64,000 nt of DNA from JAWPMV01 sp039819665 (GCA_039819665.1 JBCBRM010000011.1:1-64000), one strand, 5' to 3'. Positions 8,504 to 18,176 are shown, counted from the first letter of the stretch. Numbers and translations are program-made. Notes: generated from the sequence alone by a model not told the origin.

Positions 8504-9818
8504 GTTTCTCCGATTCTTCCCCAGCTATTTCAAGGTAGGCGTTTTCTATGCTTTCCAGGCTTTCCTCCAGAACTACATTATTGATCAGGAGGTAAGTGGA
8601 GGCTTTGTGTTTCTTACTAAATTCGGTAAATAAGGCGGTAAAATCTGTAGTTAATTTGCGGATATCTTCCTCGCTCAATTCCTGTTTTCTAGCCAAAATA
8701 AGCTCAGGGTCAGCATATAGTAACACATTGAGATCCGGTTTGAAAACAAAACGATACAAGGCTTTGATGAATCTGGGAGGAAGGACAATATTGGCCCTTT
8801 TGCTATCGACTATGTAGTCAAAATAATAGCGATCATATAAGATGATATGTCCCTTGAGAGAATGCTTTAGGTATACATAAAATTGTCCCAAAACATAATC
8901 ACAATAGTAATACATGAAACGGATGAAAGAAGATATTTTGCTCTTGTTGGTCCCCGTTCTGGGCAAGGTGTTGGCTGCCTTTTGTTCTGCTTCTTTCTTC
9001 CCATATTTATAGGAACTCAAAATAGGAAGAATGGACGGTCTTTGTCTGAGGAGAACGATTTCCTTACGATATTTATCAGCGAGAATTTTTCGGGTTTCCT
9101 CGAGGATAGTTGACTTACCAGCCCCATCCACACCACTAAAGGTGATGACCATACCTGGATCTCTAAGCCTATCTCTAAAACTTGAGGCTTTCAGAAGAAG
9201 ACCTGCCCAACCCTGGTTATCTGAAAACTTTTGAATACGAGTAATGAGCTGCTTGCGGTAAGGAAGTAAATCAAAGGTATTGTTTCCCAGGTCATCCAAT
9301 TGATACTTGGTTTCAATATAACGCCTGATCTCTGCTTTTCGAGGCCCTGCAAGCTGGTCATAAAAATTGATGTACTTTTGAGGAATCTCAGCGGAATTGA
9401 GGGTGTAAAAAAGGCTTAGGTAAGCGAAAGAATGTTGTAAGCTTGCAATCTTAATCCCCTCCAGATTCAAATTGCTGGACTCCAGAATTTCCTCTGCCTG
9501 AATAAAGACGTTGAACTTCCATTTACAAGAATGAATCAGGTCAATTTCCAAATAACTTCCATCTTCAAAGAAAACCTCTGCATATACAGCAAAAGACCTT
9601 TCCCTAAATCGGACCCGCCTCACATAATTAGAATCTTGAATCAATCGTTTCCACTCCTTGATTTCTTTTTTTTCAATAATCAGGTCTATGTCACTTTTTT
9701 CGGGTATCTGATATTGCGTAGGATAAAAATATTTCAGATAAGCATATCTCAGCTTCCTGCTTTTTTTAAAAATTTCTTGTATAAATTCTTGTCGCTTTGT
9801 TAGCTTGATTGTCTGCAT
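8496..9818 (-). CDS. nucleotidyltransferase-like / thymidylate-kinase-like fusion protein
   Basis: A 440-residue two-domain protein. Residues 1-170 resemble a polymerase-beta-type nucleotidyltransferase: SDIDLII at 42-48 gives the paired aspartates and LEIDLIH at 90-96 a third acidic strand, but the usual upstream GS motif is not obvious. Residues 222-430 are a P-loop kinase of thymidylate-kinase type, with Walker A GVDGAGKST (229-237) and a DRYYFDY motif (329-335) like the DR(Y/F) lid region. It sits inside the glycan locus between an APH-like kinase (16 bases upstream) and an acyltransferase (8-base overlap). A role in phosphorylating or nucleotidyl-activating a glycan component is inference from context; true dTMP kinase activity seems unlikely because of the fusion and location. 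Confidence 0.75.
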   Translation of the reverse strand: MQTIKLTKRQEFIQEIFKKSRKLRYAYLKYFYPTQYQIPEKSDIDLIIEKKEIKEWKRLIQDSNYVRRVRFRERSFAVYAEVFFEDGSYLEIDLIHSCKWKFNVFIQAEEILESSNLNLEGIKIASLQHSFAYLSLFYTLNSAEIPQKYINFYDQLAGPRKAEIRRYIETKYQLDDLGNNTFDLLPYRKQLITRIQKFSDNQGWAGLLLKASSFRDRLRDPGMVITFSGVDGAGKSTILEETRKILADKYRKEIVLLRQRPSILPILSSYKYGKKEAEQKAANTLPRTGTNKSKISSFIRFMYYYCDYVLGQFYVYLKHSLKGHIILYDRYYFDYIVDSKRANIVLPPRFIKALYRFVFKPDLNVLLYADPELILARKQELSEEDIRKLTTDFTALFTEFSKKHKASTYLLINNVVLEESLESIENAYLEIAGEESEKHD

Positions 9819-9834
9819 ATTTCTTATGTTTTCC

Positions 9835-11085
9835 TCAATGCGTATGTTGCAAGGCCTGATCCCAGATATCCATCAGCCAGTGAACCTGCATGTGAACGCT
9901 TTCTTCGTCCATATAAATTCGGAGATAATAGCTAATGATGTATATGAGGTAAAGTTTGTGGTAGAATTGAAGGTCCAGGCTGTATTGTTTGCAAAGACGT
10001 TTGCTATGGGGCAAACGTAGGCTACGACTGATTTCCCGTAGGATTTGCTCATAGTTTTGACGGAGCAAGAGCACTCCAGACTGGTACATATAGTGGTAGA
10101 GGTCGAAAAAGAGGGGTAAACCTCTCCTTGATAGCTCCCAATCATAGAGATGTACATAGTTGTCAGAGAGGTACATATTCCAGGGAGTAAAGTCACCATG
10201 TGCAAGAGAGGTCTGGAAAAATTTGGCTGGGCTGATGCCCTTGGTGAGTTTGATCAAATTATCAATGATCCGGTGCAAGACAGGATTGTTTATAGAAGGA
10301 TCGGAAACTTCTCGTGTACAAATTCTACTCAGGTTTTCATGGATTTCCCGATAGAAATTGGAAGAAGCCATGATTTCTTCCCTAGCGGTAAATTTGTAAA
10401 TCTCGCCCAGTACTTCTATGTGCATATCTTCCAGACGTGCGACTTCCCGTGCGGGTGTAGGCTTGATATTGCTGAGAATCAGGCAACCTTTTTTAGAATC
10501 TGGGTGAACCCTGGGATGTTCTAATCGAAAGAAAGGGAGCTCACCCAGGTATTTGAGAATCTTCTCCTCATTTGCCAGAATTTCTTTTGCCTTTTCTGTA
10601 TGGGAAAGTTTGACGAAATGTGAAACTGATTTATTTCGATAAATAGCTGCTACACTCTTGCGATTTTCTCCGACTGTACCCGTAAAAACAGCATAGGTTT
10701 CTGCATCCAGCGCCTTAAGCAAATCCTGAAAAGGAAGTTTGGAGGTTTTTATACTAAAGCTCCCGCTGAATAACTTCTTTTGAAGCTTAAGGGCAAATGC
10801 AGCATGGGTACATAGTTTATACACCCGAGCCTTAAGATGAGCTGAATTATACAGGGAAAGATAGGCGGGATATTGAGTATCGGATGGGAAAAACCATCGG
10901 ATTGTTCCACTTGGATTCAGAATGTAACTGAAGTTGTAGGCTTGCTGATCCTCTGGATTTCCTTCCCAGGAATGCTCCCAATCTTCCACGAGTACAGGAT
11001 GATTGGAATCCAAAGGAGTATTTGAGCCATAGCCCAGGATCTTTCGAACCAAGGCTGCTTCAGTTTCTAAGTGCTTGTTTTCCAT
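9835..11085 (-). CDS. aminoglycoside-phosphotransferase-like kinase of the glycan locus
   Basis: A 416-residue protein whose C-terminal two thirds look like the APH/choline-kinase fold. AHGDFTPWNMYL at 295-306 supplies the catalytic-loop HGD (296-298) and Asn303, and LYDWE (Asp315) the metal-binding acid. FVKLS (Lys159) is a candidate ATP-contacting lysine. Residues 1-110 match nothing I recognise. The gene overlaps the Wzy gene by 26 bases upstream and is followed after 16 bases by the nucleotidyltransferase/kinase fusion. Antibiotic resistance is unlikely; phosphorylation of a sugar or lipid carrier in polysaccharide synthesis is a contextual guess. Confidence 0.72.
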   Translation of the reverse strand: MENKHLETEAALVRKILGYGSNTPLDSNHPVLVEDWEHSWEGNPEDQQAYNFSYILNPSGTIRWFFPSDTQYPAYLSLYNSAHLKARVYKLCTHAAFALKLQKKLFSGSFSIKTSKLPFQDLLKALDAETYAVFTGTVGENRKSVAAIYRNKSVSHFVKLSHTEKAKEILANEEKILKYLGELPFFRLEHPRVHPDSKKGCLILSNIKPTPAREVARLEDMHIEVLGEIYKFTAREEIMASSNFYREIHENLSRICTREVSDPSINNPVLHRIIDNLIKLTKGISPAKFFQTSLAHGDFTPWNMYLSDNYVHLYDWELSRRGLPLFFDLYHYMYQSGVLLLRQNYEQILREISRSLRLPHSKRLCKQYSLDLQFYHKLYLIYIISYYLRIYMDEESVHMQVHWLMDIWDQALQHTH

Positions 11086-12331
11086 AAATGGGGGTATATC
11101 TTTCGGGCTTAGGCGCTTCTGCAGAGATCACATAAACCATGATGATGAATAACCACCACATGATCCCATAATTCGCATCTCCAAAGATCCCGAACTCTGT
11201 GAGCGAATTGATGAAAATCCCAATGAATATGCCTACACCTGTATGTTTTATTATCGTTTTCTTTTCTCTGAACCAGGCCTTGAATACAAAGACCATATTG
11301 AAAAAGGTGGCAAGCGCACCTGCAATGCCCAGGTTTAGCAATACCTGTAAGAAGGTATTGTGTGTCATTGAGCCTGGGTAAGAATGGATACTCGGGAAAT
11401 TGTGGAAATGATGAATCCGCATAAATCCGAATCCGAATAAAGGTTTCTCCGTAAATCCATAGGTCAATAAATCTCCCCAGAATGGAATCCGGCCTGTCAT
11501 ACTCATTACTTCCCCTACATCTCCCTCTTTCACAAATATTTTAAAGAATACAATCGGTGCAACGAGTGCTCCTGTGACCAAAGTTGGAATGATAAGTTTT
11601 GCCTTTCCTGAGGACATCACAAAATACATGGTCGTCAGGAAGAAGCTAATCATAGAAGAACGGGACTGGGTAAGTACCAGGGCCAGAACGATCATCAGCC
11701 ATCCCAGGATTTTCCAAATACTAAGACTCGTCCTCGCTAGATTTGTATACAACATACCCGCTCCTACCGTCATCAGCATCCCCATTTCATTGGGGTTTAT
11801 GATCCATCCCCCGAGCCTTTGAACCTCCCCGCCATGTGTACCCCTGAAAAAGAGATCAGGATTTACAATGGCACCAATCAGGAAACTAATAGCTACCCAA
11901 ACAATAGAAACCCACATGATATAATCCAGGGTAATGGTATGCGTCCATCGAGGCTGTTCATTGAATATCAGAAGGGCTTTCCAGTACCAAATCACAAATA
12001 CTACGCACTCGATATCCATTGCTATCTGCAAAGCTGACCAGGCTTGGTCTGAGGACCAGAGAATGGAAGCAAAGCCAATAAACAGGTACATGAGATAGAA
12101 AAAGAGGGCAAGGATATTTTTATAGACAAATCGGGTAGGCCTCTTAGGATCGTTCCAAAGTATGACCAGGAGGATAGAAACCCCTGTTAATAAGCAGCGA
12201 AGCCCTGTTTTAAAAACCCGGGTAATGGTTGCATTTTCTGAAATCATAAAGTAGCTGTTGATCCGAAGGATCATCAGAACGATCAGCAATACGGCTATCG
12301 CTTGTCCCGTTTTTTCTACTTTTTGATTCAT
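11060..12331 (-). CDS. O-antigen ligase/polymerase-family membrane protein (Wzy-like)
   Basis: A 423-residue polytopic inner-membrane protein with roughly ten or more hydrophobic segments. It shows features of the Wzy_C/O-antigen ligase family: a NPNEMGMLM membrane helix, LTQSRSSMISF, and a periplasmic loop containing GRIPFWGDLL, PLFGFGFMRIHHFHNF and THNTFLQVLLNLG. Such proteins polymerise repeat units on undecaprenyl diphosphate or ligate glycan to lipid; the locus with Wzx, Wzc and Wza points to a Wzy polymerase. It overlaps the upstream glycosyltransferase by 4 bases and the downstream APH-like gene by 26, so all three are probably translated together. Confidence 0.85.
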   Translation of the reverse strand: MNQKVEKTGQAIAVLLIVLMILRINSYFMISENATITRVFKTGLRCLLTGVSILLVILWNDPKRPTRFVYKNILALFFYLMYLFIGFASILWSSDQAWSALQIAMDIECVVFVIWYWKALLIFNEQPRWTHTITLDYIMWVSIVWVAISFLIGAIVNPDLFFRGTHGGEVQRLGGWIINPNEMGMLMTVGAGMLYTNLARTSLSIWKILGWLMIVLALVLTQSRSSMISFFLTTMYFVMSSGKAKLIIPTLVTGALVAPIVFFKIFVKEGDVGEVMSMTGRIPFWGDLLTYGFTEKPLFGFGFMRIHHFHNFPSIHSYPGSMTHNTFLQVLLNLGIAGALATFFNMVFVFKAWFREKKTIIKHTGVGIFIGIFINSLTEFGIFGDANYGIMWWLFIIMVYVISAEAPKPERYTPIYGKQALRN

Positions 12332-13449
12332 ATTTTGTAGGCCTTTTTTAAGACCTGATTGGCTATATTTTCCCAGTTAAATTCATCTTCAATAATGATC
12401 CTAGCTTTTTCTCCCATTCGCTTCAAACGTGAGAGCGTCTTTAAATCTTCTGCTTGTTTGAGGGAAGTTGCGACAGAGTCTGCATTGTTTATTTCTATGT
12501 GTATGCCTGCTTCTCTTTCTGCGAAAAAAGCTCCCAGATTGGTTGGCGTACTTAGGATGACTGGTAGCCCAATTCCTGCTGCTTCCAATACACTGGTTGG
12601 AAGACCTTCATAGCGGGAGGTATGGATAAATGCATCACTTTGGTGTAGAAGCCTCAGCTTTTCTTCCCCAAACCACGGACCCCAAAATTTGATGAGTTTT
12701 CTTACTCCAAGCATCTGAGCCTGAGCTTTGAGTGAGTTCATATCTTTTCCATCACCTATCAACCAAAGCTTGCCTTTTCCTCCTCCTTCCCGATAGCGGG
12801 TGAATCCTTCAATCAGGATATCCAATCCTTTATGCCTTCTATCCAGACGACCACAATAGCTGAAGATTGGATAGGCAAACTGTTTCCTCGCTTCGGACTG
12901 AAACTCCAGCTCATCCAGATTTTGTCCATTTGGGATTAATACCTTGTTATCGAGATTTATTAGCTTATCGATGTAGTCAAACTGGGTTTTGCCTAGAAAC
13001 TGTACGGCCTGGGCATTTTTGATGATCCGGGATTCAAAAAAGTGGAAGTAGATTCGTTTCCTCCATGCACTTTTCAGCAAAGCTCCCGGACTCAAGGATC
13101 CATGAGGACAATAAGTATAGGGAATGGCCTTTTTCACCAATAGCCTCGAAATCCAATAAAACTCTGGGATAAAGCTTCCATGAATATGGAAATGTGCTGA
13201 AGAGGCTTCCATCGCCGACAAATAGCGACTTAGCTCATCGTCCAGTTTTAATTTATTTTTGTTGGCCTGGAAAAGCCTGAGGATGTAAGGCCTGTCCGGA
13301 GGCCTTTCGCCCGGACTAGGGGTAATGCCCCATATTTCTACATCATGGCCACTTTTTAATTGTTGCAAGGCCAAATTATGAGCCACCTTATTGATCCCAT
13401 TCATGCGATCAGTTCGGGCTTTTCCCAATATGACATGGATAATTTTCAC
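12328..13449 (-). CDS. glycosyltransferase, GT4 type
   Basis: A 373-residue GT4 glycosyltransferase beginning MKIIHVILGKARTDRMNGI, with a glycine-containing acceptor loop followed by VAHNLALQQLKSGHDVEIWG. HGSFIPEFYWI and YTYCPHGSLSPGAL lie in the N-terminal domain. The C-terminal domain has YCGRLDRRHKGLDILIEG and the E-x7-E signature in SRYEGLPTSVLEAAGIGLPV. It is the first gene after the terminator at 13575-13606 and is separated from the methyltransferase gene by 175 bases, so it may open the second half of the locus as a separate transcript. Its stop overlaps the Wzy start by 4 bases. Confidence 0.88.
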   Translation of the reverse strand: MKIIHVILGKARTDRMNGINKVAHNLALQQLKSGHDVEIWGITPSPGERPPDRPYILRLFQANKNKLKLDDELSRYLSAMEASSAHFHIHGSFIPEFYWISRLLVKKAIPYTYCPHGSLSPGALLKSAWRKRIYFHFFESRIIKNAQAVQFLGKTQFDYIDKLINLDNKVLIPNGQNLDELEFQSEARKQFAYPIFSYCGRLDRRHKGLDILIEGFTRYREGGGKGKLWLIGDGKDMNSLKAQAQMLGVRKLIKFWGPWFGEEKLRLLHQSDAFIHTSRYEGLPTSVLEAAGIGLPVILSTPTNLGAFFAEREAGIHIEINNADSVATSLKQAEDLKTLSRLKRMGEKARIIIEDEFNWENIANQVLKKAYKI

Positions 13450-13574
13450 CTGGGAAATTTCTATATATCAGCAGGTTTTTAAAAATCCATAAATATTAAA
13501 TTCCAACATATAAAATATTGTTGTTTTCCCTCAAATCAGCAGTTAGTGAAGTATCTCTAAAAAGGGGGTAAAAC

Positions 13575-13606
13575 AAAAAAGCCCTGGCATTAGCCAGAGC
13601 TTTTTG
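13575..13606 (-). terminator. rho-independent terminator after the FkbM gene
   Basis: On the minus strand, AGCTCTGGC and GCCAGGGCT (one mismatch) form a stem around the loop TAAT, followed by a run of T; an A/T run on the other side makes it potentially bidirectional. It lies 19 bases after the stop of the FkbM methyltransferase gene and splits the polysaccharide locus into two transcriptional blocks. Confidence 0.75.
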
Positions 13607-13624
13607 TGATATATGTTAAAGCTT

Positions 13625-14377
13625 CTACATGTAAGAAACTCGGTTTCTTCCTGCTGGATGGGCGATGAAATAATAGTTGAGATGATTGTTTAATTGATTG
13701 AGGAAATCATTCTCAGCAAAAGAATCTTCACCTGCTAACCAGCCTTTCATGGTGTTTATTTCCAGTCCACAATCTGTCAGGAAGTCAAAGATCATCTCAG
13801 GAGTAGTTCCGTAATGATTTGTACCACCAATACCAGATTCAAAAACAACTATGGGCTCTGACCTCCGAATCAGATTTTGCCCTCCATTAAATACCCCCAT
13901 TTCTCCACCTTCTACATCAATTTTTAGGAAATCGACGGTATAATCTGGCCCGACAAGTGTGTCCAGGCGATAAGTAGGGACCCGTATCATTTCATCTTTT
14001 TCATTGGGTCTGTCATAACTCCGTTTTACCAATCCACTATAAGCAGGATTGCTGATTACGTAGTTAAATTCAGCTTCACCATCTTCTGCTGCAAGTGCAC
14101 AGTGATGGACCGTAACATTAGGAATATGATTGAACTTCCTATCTAGAGCATTGAATTTGGGTGGGATAGGTTCAAAGGCGTGGTGTTTCCCTCTCGGGCA
14201 AAACTTGATCATCTGCTCAAGCATCTCTCCTTCAAAACACCCAACATCCAGGCAGTTTGAATCCGGACGGAGAACCGTCTTCATGATTCTGCTGGTTTGA
14301 ATGTCATACTTTTGATTTTGTGTGATGCCCAGCCCAAACTTTTTCATTTGACGACTGATCAGTTGTGTAGCTTTCAT
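13625..14377 (-). CDS. FkbM-family methyltransferase
   Basis: A 250-residue SAM-dependent methyltransferase of the FkbM family, probably O-methylating a sugar hydroxyl of the surface glycan. The SAM-binding motif I is CLDVGCFEGEML, followed by HAFEPIPPKF, LDTLVG and the FkbM hallmark FLKIDVEGGEMGVFNGG, then PIVVFESG. I chose the ATG at 14375-14377 (MKATQLISRQ) because the 17 residues upstream of it in the longer frame are not family-like. The gene is isolated: 304 bases from the flippase gene upstream and closed by a terminator downstream. Regulation separate from the rest of the locus is possible. Confidence 0.86.
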   Translation of the reverse strand: MKATQLISRQMKKFGLGITQNQKYDIQTSRIMKTVLRPDSNCLDVGCFEGEMLEQMIKFCPRGKHHAFEPIPPKFNALDRKFNHIPNVTVHHCALAAEDGEAEFNYVISNPAYSGLVKRSYDRPNEKDEMIRVPTYRLDTLVGPDYTVDFLKIDVEGGEMGVFNGGQNLIRRSEPIVVFESGIGGTNHYGTTPEMIFDFLTDCGLEINTMKGWLAGEDSFAENDFLNQLNNHLNYYFIAHPAGRNRVSYM

Positions 14378-14681
14378 ATAAATGATGTTTATGCAACAGC
14401 TCTTAGGGAGATCTTGTGTGCTCTCCACTAGAAAATGAATTAAATAAACCCCAATAGTGTCGCGCAGGAATTTTAGATAGATTAATGATCGACTACTGTA
14501 TATAAATTAATGAAAATGAGCCCAATACGGCTTTTTCATGTTTAAATGGTTAAAAATGGCGTTTGAATGAATCAAAATTGGCAAGATTCTTATTTGGTGT
14601 AAATCCTTTTTTGAAATTAGCTCCTTCAAATTTGTTAATTTACGCATTATCAGGTATTTGTAGTTGGGGAGCTCCTGAAGA

Positions 14682-15962
14682 CTAGTATGCCAACGCTCTT
14701 TTTTGGAATCTTCTTAGACTAATTAGGTAGACACTTTGCATAAGAATTTGAGTAAGAATCAATCCTGCTACTACTCCAAGTAATTCCCATCTTTTTACCA
14801 TAGGAAAGGCAAGGAATAAACTGAAAGCTGTACTCAGTACATAGGAAATAAATATGGGGCGTGTGTGCTCAATACTTCGTAAAGCGTATCGAAGGGGGTA
14901 GCCAGGGAAAAGGCTAAGGTAAAAGAAACAATATCCGATGAGTAAATAAGCATATGTTTCATATTCTACTCCATATACCAGGCTTAATACCCATTTTGCA
15001 CTTAACCCAAGGATCACTAAAATTCCCAGGATAACCATGCCTGAACGGATACTCAGCTTTTGAAGGTATTTTTTCATGGCGACAAAGCCTTCTTTTGCAT
15101 AGCTTTCCGCAGCTTTGACTGGTACCACATTTTCCATTGCTTGAAACAAAACATGGGTCAACCCCAATAGATTTTGTGCAATACGAAGGGCTCCCAGGGC
15201 CAAAGGACCTAAAAGAGCTGCTGCGGCAAGTAGAAAATAATTGCTGGAGAAGAATTGCAGGAGAGCTGTACCAAGTAGCCAGGATGCATAATTCCAATGC
15301 ACTTTTAGAATAAAAGAAAATCCTGCTCTTCCTTTCTTAAGGGAAAGTTTTGCCAGAATAAATCCCAACACAGCCGCTATCCCAAAGCTGATTAAGACAA
15401 GGAGGTAAATATTGTTACTATGGAGCTGCTCTCGAACATACAGGAACAATATCCCGCCAAGCATGCCGAGATAAGCAATCCCATCTAAAATAAGTGCATA
15501 TGAGGCTCGAGATGTAATGAAAAAATAGCGTCTGTAATATTCCTGCATGAGATAAGCCAGAATCGCTAAAGGCAAAATGGGAAACAATTCGCTGACTTTC
15601 CATTTAGGCAATAATAAATCGGCCTTAGCAACAAGGGGACAAATGAGGAGAAAGATTAAAGAGGCAAAACAGATTTGCAGGAATTGACTCGCAGGGAAAT
15701 AGTTGTTTTGGTCTTTCTGTGATTTCTTCGGACCCAGGCTCATCATAGGCGCCTGAATAAATGCTTGCTGCAAACTACTCATCAAAAGAAGTCCCATCCA
15801 TGCCAGTGCGAAGAATCCATATTCTTCCAATCCTGCTAAACGGGTGATTAGAATAGCCGTCAGGAAATTAGAGCCACTAACCAAAGCCTGATCAAGCAGG
15901 GTCAATTGGGTAGCGGGATTCATTTTCGCTAACTTTTCTATGAGTTGACTAATCTTCTTCAT
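14682..15962 (-). CDS. polysaccharide flippase, Wzx/MATE-like
   Basis: A 426-residue integral membrane protein with about twelve to fourteen hydrophobic segments, resembling the oligosaccharide flippase (Wzx/polysaccharide_synt) branch of the MOP superfamily. It would translocate undecaprenyl-linked repeat units to the periplasm. An N-terminal amphipathic lead (QLTLLDQALVSGSNFLTAIL) followed by a helix with YGFFALAWM is characteristic, as is a mid-protein segment resembling AAAALLGPLALGALRIAQNL. I use the ATG at 15962; a TTG three codons upstream is also open. The start overlaps the end of the second Wzc-like gene by 14 bases, supporting co-translation. Confidence 0.85.
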   Translation of the reverse strand: MKKISQLIEKLAKMNPATQLTLLDQALVSGSNFLTAILITRLAGLEEYGFFALAWMGLLLMSSLQQAFIQAPMMSLGPKKSQKDQNNYFPASQFLQICFASLIFLLICPLVAKADLLLPKWKVSELFPILPLAILAYLMQEYYRRYFFITSRASYALILDGIAYLGMLGGILFLYVREQLHSNNIYLLVLISFGIAAVLGFILAKLSLKKGRAGFSFILKVHWNYASWLLGTALLQFFSSNYFLLAAAALLGPLALGALRIAQNLLGLTHVLFQAMENVVPVKAAESYAKEGFVAMKKYLQKLSIRSGMVILGILVILGLSAKWVLSLVYGVEYETYAYLLIGYCFFYLSLFPGYPLRYALRSIEHTRPIFISYVLSTAFSLFLAFPMVKRWELLGVVAGLILTQILMQSVYLISLRRFQKRALAY

Positions 15963-18159
15963 TCCCCGCAAATATTTTTGAATTTTCTACTAAGTCCTTT
16001 ATGCGAGTTTGTATTTTCTGCCAAAGACTAATATTTCCTTTTTCTAAAATGATGATTTCTGTCTTTCCGATCTCATTTTCATCCAGGTATTTCTGCACTT
16101 TCTTCAAATGACTCAACTTACTCTTGTATAGACTGGCGACATAGAGGTTGAGGTCACTTTTGAGCATAAAAGGCAGGGTGTCCCGTGAATCTTTCAGGCT
16201 ATTCACCAAAAATATAACAAAGTCATATTGCTCTGTAAATCGCTCTAGGGTCATGTCCCAGTTTTTGTGGTGAATGATCTTCGCCGGAAAACTATTTTCT
16301 CCTTGCCCAACCTGTAGTACATCGAGATTAGGGTGTCTGATTTTGTCCTGGATTTCGGTTGAAGGATCTTTTTCTGTTTGTAAAATCAGGGTCCTTTTAT
16401 CAAGCTCTGCCAGCACGAATCCTAATTGTCCCGCACAAGCCAGTTTATCTGAATTGTAGGTATAATCCAGAAAAGTAAGAATTCGAACCTCATTGTCTAA
16501 AATGAGATCTGTGGCCATATTAATGATTCCCTGAGAAATAGGAAGGTGGGGGAAATTATTTAGTTTTGCCTCGGTTCGTATTGCCAGATGTATATCATCT
16601 TCCAGTTCTTCTGCATGGGTAATCAGACCTTTCAGGGCTTTGAAAATGAAGATTATAAATATTGCATACAGACTGTACATGAGTCCGGTTACTCCTATTT
16701 TGATCCTCAAGAGAGGTTTTATGGGCTTTTCGGGAGGTAATTCATGTTCCAGAATTCGATGAAAGGTAAAATCAGACATCGAACTGATATAAGCATCTAT
16801 TCGCTTGATATTGAGAGAATCCAGATTTCGCTGACGAAATTCAACTTTCCTTTCCAATAGGCCTAAATTTTGCTCCACAGCAGGAAGGCGTAGAATCTGA
16901 GCTTTCGATTCATCTAATTGGTTTTGAAGATTCTGTCTGACCTGTCGATAGGTAAGTAAGGTTCTGTTTACCCGCGTTATAAGGTCCTGAATGATCCTAT
17001 TTAGTTCTTTTTGGCGCGTTTGAATCAGGGGATGTTCTGGAGTAAGGTTCAGTCTTCTTTTTTTTATCTCCTTTTGGAGGGAAACTATTTGCTCAAGGGC
17101 ATCCAAATACCCCTGATCTCTTATACTTTCATAATTGATTTCTGCCTGCTGATTCTTTTGCAATTCATCCAGAATGGTTACCAGATTTTCCAGGTCTTTG
17201 ATCTTAAGGCTGGCATTTAGTTTTCGGGTTTCAGTCTCTGAAAGGATATCTAAATGTAGCTTTCGAAAGCTACTGACTTCCCAGATTTTTACCTGATCCC
17301 GATAATCAAACAGCTGGCTCTCTGCTTCCTGCAATTTTAATTCGGCGATAGATATTTGTAGTTCCAGAGTTCCTAAGGCCCTGCCTGCCAGTTCTTTTTT
17401 TCTTTCGATAAAGTCCTCAATGTAGGTAGTGGCCAAAGCATTTACAAAATCCGTTGCAATACCGGGATGTTGATGCCAATAATATATATTGATCAATGCC
17501 ACATGCTCGTCCTGCAATCGGACCAGGAGATTGCTGAGATCATAAAAAATGGCCATCAGACTTTCCTCACTTCGAACAATTACTTTATACTGTCCTTCTA
17601 CTATACCTTTGTTGGTACCAAAAGGGCGAATGATAACATTCAGGTCTTGGTATTTGAGAATTTGTCCACTTTTTAGCTGAATGGTTGCCTTTCCGCCCGA
17701 TACCTCCTCAAAGCTCAACTGTAGATGCTCCTCACCATCCACTTCAATGATAAACTCCCTATCCAGCCAACTACTATCTGTAAATGAAGCTTGAAATTCG
17801 AAAGGCAGCACTTTATAGTGCTGTTTCCAGCCTTTAGGATGAGTTTGGAAATAGGCTGTTTTTAAGGAGAGTTTTTGTAAGGCTTTTCGAATGAGGAAAC
17901 TGGAACGTATCATTTCCATTTCCAGCAGAAATTCTCCAACTACAGAGAAGGCTTCGAAATTCTCCAGGAACTCTGAACCCGAACTATGCTTATCATTTAC
18001 CTGAATAGTGGCCCTCGCTTCAAATGAGGGGCTTTCAGAGCGAAATTCCTGATAACCCACATATGCTCCCAGACCCGCCATAAAAAAGATAAACCACCAG
18101 GCCCGAATCAAGGGTCTGAAGGTTCGCCTGATTTCACCAGAATCATTGAGGAGTCGCAT
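15949..18159 (-). CDS. Wzc-like polysaccharide co-polymerase with degenerate kinase domain
   Basis: A 736-residue inner-membrane chain-length regulator. It has a Wzz-type N-terminus with a transmembrane helix near 18-38, a long periplasmic coiled-coil region (about 250-460), a GNVR-like segment VEQNLGLLERKVEFRQRNLD and a second membrane helix near 500-520. The C-terminal domain keeps the fold pattern of a BY-kinase but has lost the nucleotide site: the P-loop position (about 566-573) reads YTYNSDKL with no GxGK(S/T), the A' strand reads LILQTEKD where VDxD is expected, and no tyrosine cluster ends the protein. Its N-terminus resembles the paralogue at 18938-21346, so the two arose by duplication. 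It follows the exporter gene by 17 bases. Confidence 0.84.
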   Translation of the reverse strand: MRLLNDSGEIRRTFRPLIRAWWFIFFMAGLGAYVGYQEFRSESPSFEARATIQVNDKHSSGSEFLENFEAFSVVGEFLLEMEMIRSSFLIRKALQKLSLKTAYFQTHPKGWKQHYKVLPFEFQASFTDSSWLDREFIIEVDGEEHLQLSFEEVSGGKATIQLKSGQILKYQDLNVIIRPFGTNKGIVEGQYKVIVRSEESLMAIFYDLSNLLVRLQDEHVALINIYYWHQHPGIATDFVNALATTYIEDFIERKKELAGRALGTLELQISIAELKLQEAESQLFDYRDQVKIWEVSSFRKLHLDILSETETRKLNASLKIKDLENLVTILDELQKNQQAEINYESIRDQGYLDALEQIVSLQKEIKKRRLNLTPEHPLIQTRQKELNRIIQDLITRVNRTLLTYRQVRQNLQNQLDESKAQILRLPAVEQNLGLLERKVEFRQRNLDSLNIKRIDAYISSMSDFTFHRILEHELPPEKPIKPLLRIKIGVTGLMYSLYAIFIIFIFKALKGLITHAEELEDDIHLAIRTEAKLNNFPHLPISQGIINMATDLILDNEVRILTFLDYTYNSDKLACAGQLGFVLAELDKRTLILQTEKDPSTEIQDKIRHPNLDVLQVGQGENSFPAKIIHHKNWDMTLERFTEQYDFVIFLVNSLKDSRDTLPFMLKSDLNLYVASLYKSKLSHLKKVQKYLDENEIGKTEIIILEKGNISLWQKIQTRIKDLVENSKIFAGNEED

Positions 18160-18176
18160 GGGAGATAATAGAGGAA

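Noticed and set aside
8496..9818. Housekeeping thymidylate kinase (tmk)
   Set aside because: True Tmk is about 210 residues without an N-terminal nucleotidyltransferase-like domain and is not normally embedded in a glycan operon.
9835..11085. Antibiotic-resistance phosphotransferase
   Set aside because: Only the general kinase fold is supported; tight linkage to polysaccharide genes makes drug resistance unlikely.
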